The notes under the pieces were generated by a model that did no database searches, was not told the DNA's origin, and was given only the letters and a program-made list of their open reading frames with translations. Below, one piece after another: positions 62,732 through 64,000 of a DNA stretch of 64,000 nt; the first letter of the stretch is position 1, and every line of letters begins with the position of its first letter. A program made the position numbers and the translations under genes. The stretch is from an uncultured Bacteroidales bacterium. Its GTDB lineage: Bacteria > Bacteroidota > Bacteroidia > Bacteroidales > FEN-979. The stretch lies in contig CAISRB010000033.1 in NCBI GenBank assembly GCA_903887775.1, positions 186,001 to 250,000 on the forward strand. Reading direction: 5' to 3'.

Positions 62732-63430
62732 ATGGACCAGCATTTAATCAAACCTTCCGAGCTGATTAAGGCGTTTATTCGAAAATCCTCCTTTAAACAG
62801 GAAGTCTATCTTAAAACCCTTGAAGTATTCCGGCAGTTTAAAAAGGAATGCGAGGGGTTTATCACTTCCAATCAGGAGACTGTGCTGCGATCAAAAAATC
62901 CATTGCTCTTTGAATATAAAGAAAGGGGAGACTTCCAGTTTGAACTCCGGTTTGGATCCGATATTCTTATCTTCATGATGCATACGAATGTGTTTGAATT
63001 TCCGCGTGATCATGAAGTTATGAAAACCGATTATATCAGGCAGGATAAGCTCCGTTCGTATTGCGGCAATATCATGATTTTTAATTTTCTTGCAGATTCA
63101 TTCAAATACAACCGCTCCAACGATCTGGGTTATCTAATCGGAAGGGTATTCGTGAACCGTGAACTTCATTATTTTGTGGAGGGGAAACGCGAACTGGGCA
63201 TGCTGTATAATAATTTCGCTCATACCAGGTTGAATCAGAAGACTATAAGATCTATAATATATTCCAGTATCCTGTATACTATTAATTTTGATCTTCTGAC
63301 TCCCCCTTTCGATAATCTCAAAGAAGTTACACAACTTGAGATGCAATCGCAGATGGATTCAATGGCAATCAGAACAGGCAAGAGAATTGGTTTCAGGTTC
63401 CAGGCCGACGGGCTCGAGCAAAACGGGTGA
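62732..63430 (+). CDS. Conserved protein of unknown function
   Basis: The 232-residue protein has no signal peptide, no membrane helix and no motif I recognise. It is mixed alpha/beta with many aromatic and charged residues (for example FQFELRFGSDILIFMMHTNVFEFP and YIRQDKLRSYCGNIMIFNFLADSF). Codon use looks like its neighbours. I recall similar hypotheticals in other Bacteroidota but cannot give a family name. It is on the same strand as the Nudix gene with a 27-bp gap, so cotranscription is likely. Confidence 0.75.
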   Translation: MDQHLIKPSELIKAFIRKSSFKQEVYLKTLEVFRQFKKECEGFITSNQETVLRSKNPLLFEYKERGDFQFELRFGSDILIFMMHTNVFEFPRDHEVMKTDYIRQDKLRSYCGNIMIFNFLADSFKYNRSNDLGYLIGRVFVNRELHYFVEGKRELGMLYNNFAHTRLNQKTIRSIIYSSILYTINFDLLTPPFDNLKEVTQLEMQSQMDSMAIRTGKRIGFRFQADGLEQNG

Positions 63431-63470
63431 AAGTCTTTATATATTCCGATCTGTGCTTTTCTATACTCAT

Positions 63471-63490
63471 TATCGCTTATTCAAGCGATA
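63471..63490. terminator. Inverted repeat after the unknown gene, possible terminator
   Basis: TATCGCTT and AAGCGATA form a perfect 8-bp stem with a 4-nt loop (ATTC), 41 bp after the stop codon. It lacks a strong T-run, so it is either a weak terminator or an operator-like palindrome. Confidence 0.4.
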
Positions 63491-63520
63491 ATATTGATAA
63501 ATTCAGAGAAATCTTCTCCT

Positions 63521-63545
63521 GATCCAAAATCGGATCTTTTTCCTT
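63521..63545 (+). terminator. Possible rho-independent terminator
   Basis: GATCC-AAAATC-GGATC forms a short stem followed by TTTTTCC and more T. The stem is only 5 bp, so the call is tentative. Confidence 0.35.
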
Positions 63546-63758
63546 TTATAGTATTGAGATTGTTTCAAACTGACAATCAAATAATTAAAAATGTCGTACC
63601 TTGCTTTTGATTTTTATAATTAATTCTGGCTCGTCCTTTGTTTCGTCTTATCATACAACAAGTCAATAAAACTGTTTCTTTATCAATGCCGGTCTTCAGG
63701 ATGATTCAAGGCATGGATTGACTTTTTTAATTGAACAAGGTTATCTAACCAACAAAGA

Positions 63759-64000
63759 GTGGAAAAATCAGGAAAAGATGGTCTGACAAAACCACTGGAC
63801 GACCCGCCACGACTACCCGGCCATTCCGGCAAGGAGATGACGCAACTCGTTCTGAAGCTTATCAGGCCTTATTATGCCTGGTTGGTTGTGATCTTCTCAG
63901 CGATGCTTCTTGAGACAGCAATGAGCATAGCTGCACCCTGGCCGCTTAAAATTATTATCGATAATGTGATCGGGAAGCACAAACTGCCTGAATTTATGGG
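63759..64000 (+). CDS. ABC exporter (MsbA/HlyB-like), N-terminal fragment at window edge
   Basis: The open frame runs off the window. Its first membrane span (YYAWLVVIFSAMLLETAMSIA followed by APWPLKIIIDNVIG) is the start of a type IV ABC exporter transmembrane domain (ABC_membrane family), usually followed by an ATPase domain. Two starts are possible: GTG 63759, giving a 26-residue Pro/Lys-rich leader, or ATG 63837. Codon use before the ATG looks coding, so I give the longer form. Substrate and ATPase domain cannot be seen. Confidence 0.75.
   Translation, partial: MEKSGKDGLTKPLDDPPRLPGHSGKEMTQLVLKLIRPYYAWLVVIFSAMLLETAMSIAAPWPLKIIIDNVIGKHKLPEFM

Larger units (their letters stand above)
63431..63758. 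other. Non-coding AT-rich interval with two small hairpins
   Basis: No open frame of significance is present in these 328 bp. It holds an 8-bp perfect inverted repeat at 63471-63490 and a GATCC/GGATC hairpin followed by T-rich DNA at 63521-63545. There is no good TTTG/TAnnTTTG promoter, although a near match (TACCTTGC) occurs at 63597-63604. Confidence 0.6.

Overview
The window is a chromosomal segment from a member of the phylum Bacteroidota, most likely class Bacteroidia (order Bacteroidales or close to it). The evidence is the gene content: GldB, three secreted proteins with type IX secretion sorting domains, a full Bat (aerotolerance) operon, the Bacteroidota form of the division/cell-wall cluster, MraY with the Bacteroidota insertion, and promoters of the TTTG / TAnnTTTG type. 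I see no phage, transposase, CRISPR, rRNA or tRNA genes. The only RNA gene I recognise is tmRNA. I cannot name genus or species from sequence alone.

Layout. 1-7.5 kb: housekeeping genes (mrp, NifU-like scaffold, nadE, an outer-membrane barrel, gldB, yifB, a UbiA prenyltransferase). 7.6-13.7 kb: a rightward run with a methyltransferase, an orphan LolD-like ATPase, a heptose-phosphate-type kinase, a geranylgeranyl-reductase-type flavoprotein, a short-chain dehydrogenase and a polytopic membrane protein. The last four are coupled and could make or modify a lipid-linked sugar. 28.7-13.7 kb (minus strand): the dcw cluster mraZ-rsmH-ftsL-ftsI-murE-mraY-[murD remnant]-ftsW-murG-murC-ftsQ-ftsA-ftsZ. 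It is colinear with other Bacteroidota except that murD is reduced to a 182-residue C-terminal domain whose substrate-contacting motifs are altered. 29-39 kb: an FG-GAP secreted protein, a sigma54-type response regulator without a DNA-binding domain, a glycosyltransferase and flippase, a YihY protein, a TPR protein and a B12/radical-SAM protein. 39.2-39.6 kb: ssrA (tmRNA). 39.7-47.8 kb: gpsA, a TPR-PAS histidine kinase, a methyltransferase, a three-gene nucleotide-sugar cassette, nadC and a DUF4783 protein. 47.9-56.8 kb: rlmH and the Bat operon (moxR, DUF58, a BatD-like protein, batA-E). 56.9-61.3 kb: two T9SS-exported proteins. 61.3-64 kb: pyrE, a Nudix protein with an interrupted Nudix box, a conserved unknown, and the start of an ABC exporter cut by the window edge.

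The most unusual signals are: (1) the stand-alone, motif-degenerate MurD C-terminal domain in an otherwise intact dcw operon, next to a 53-nt imperfect palindrome exactly where the missing part of murD should be; (2) three copies of an intergenic palindrome built from 7-bp units (GCGAAAA and its complement), one abutting the tmRNA promoter and one inside the Bat operon; (3) a sigma54-activator-like protein with GSFTSA instead of GAFTGA and no Fis domain; (4) a Nudix box split by about 23 residues. I did not see a clearly new multi-gene defence or metabolic system.
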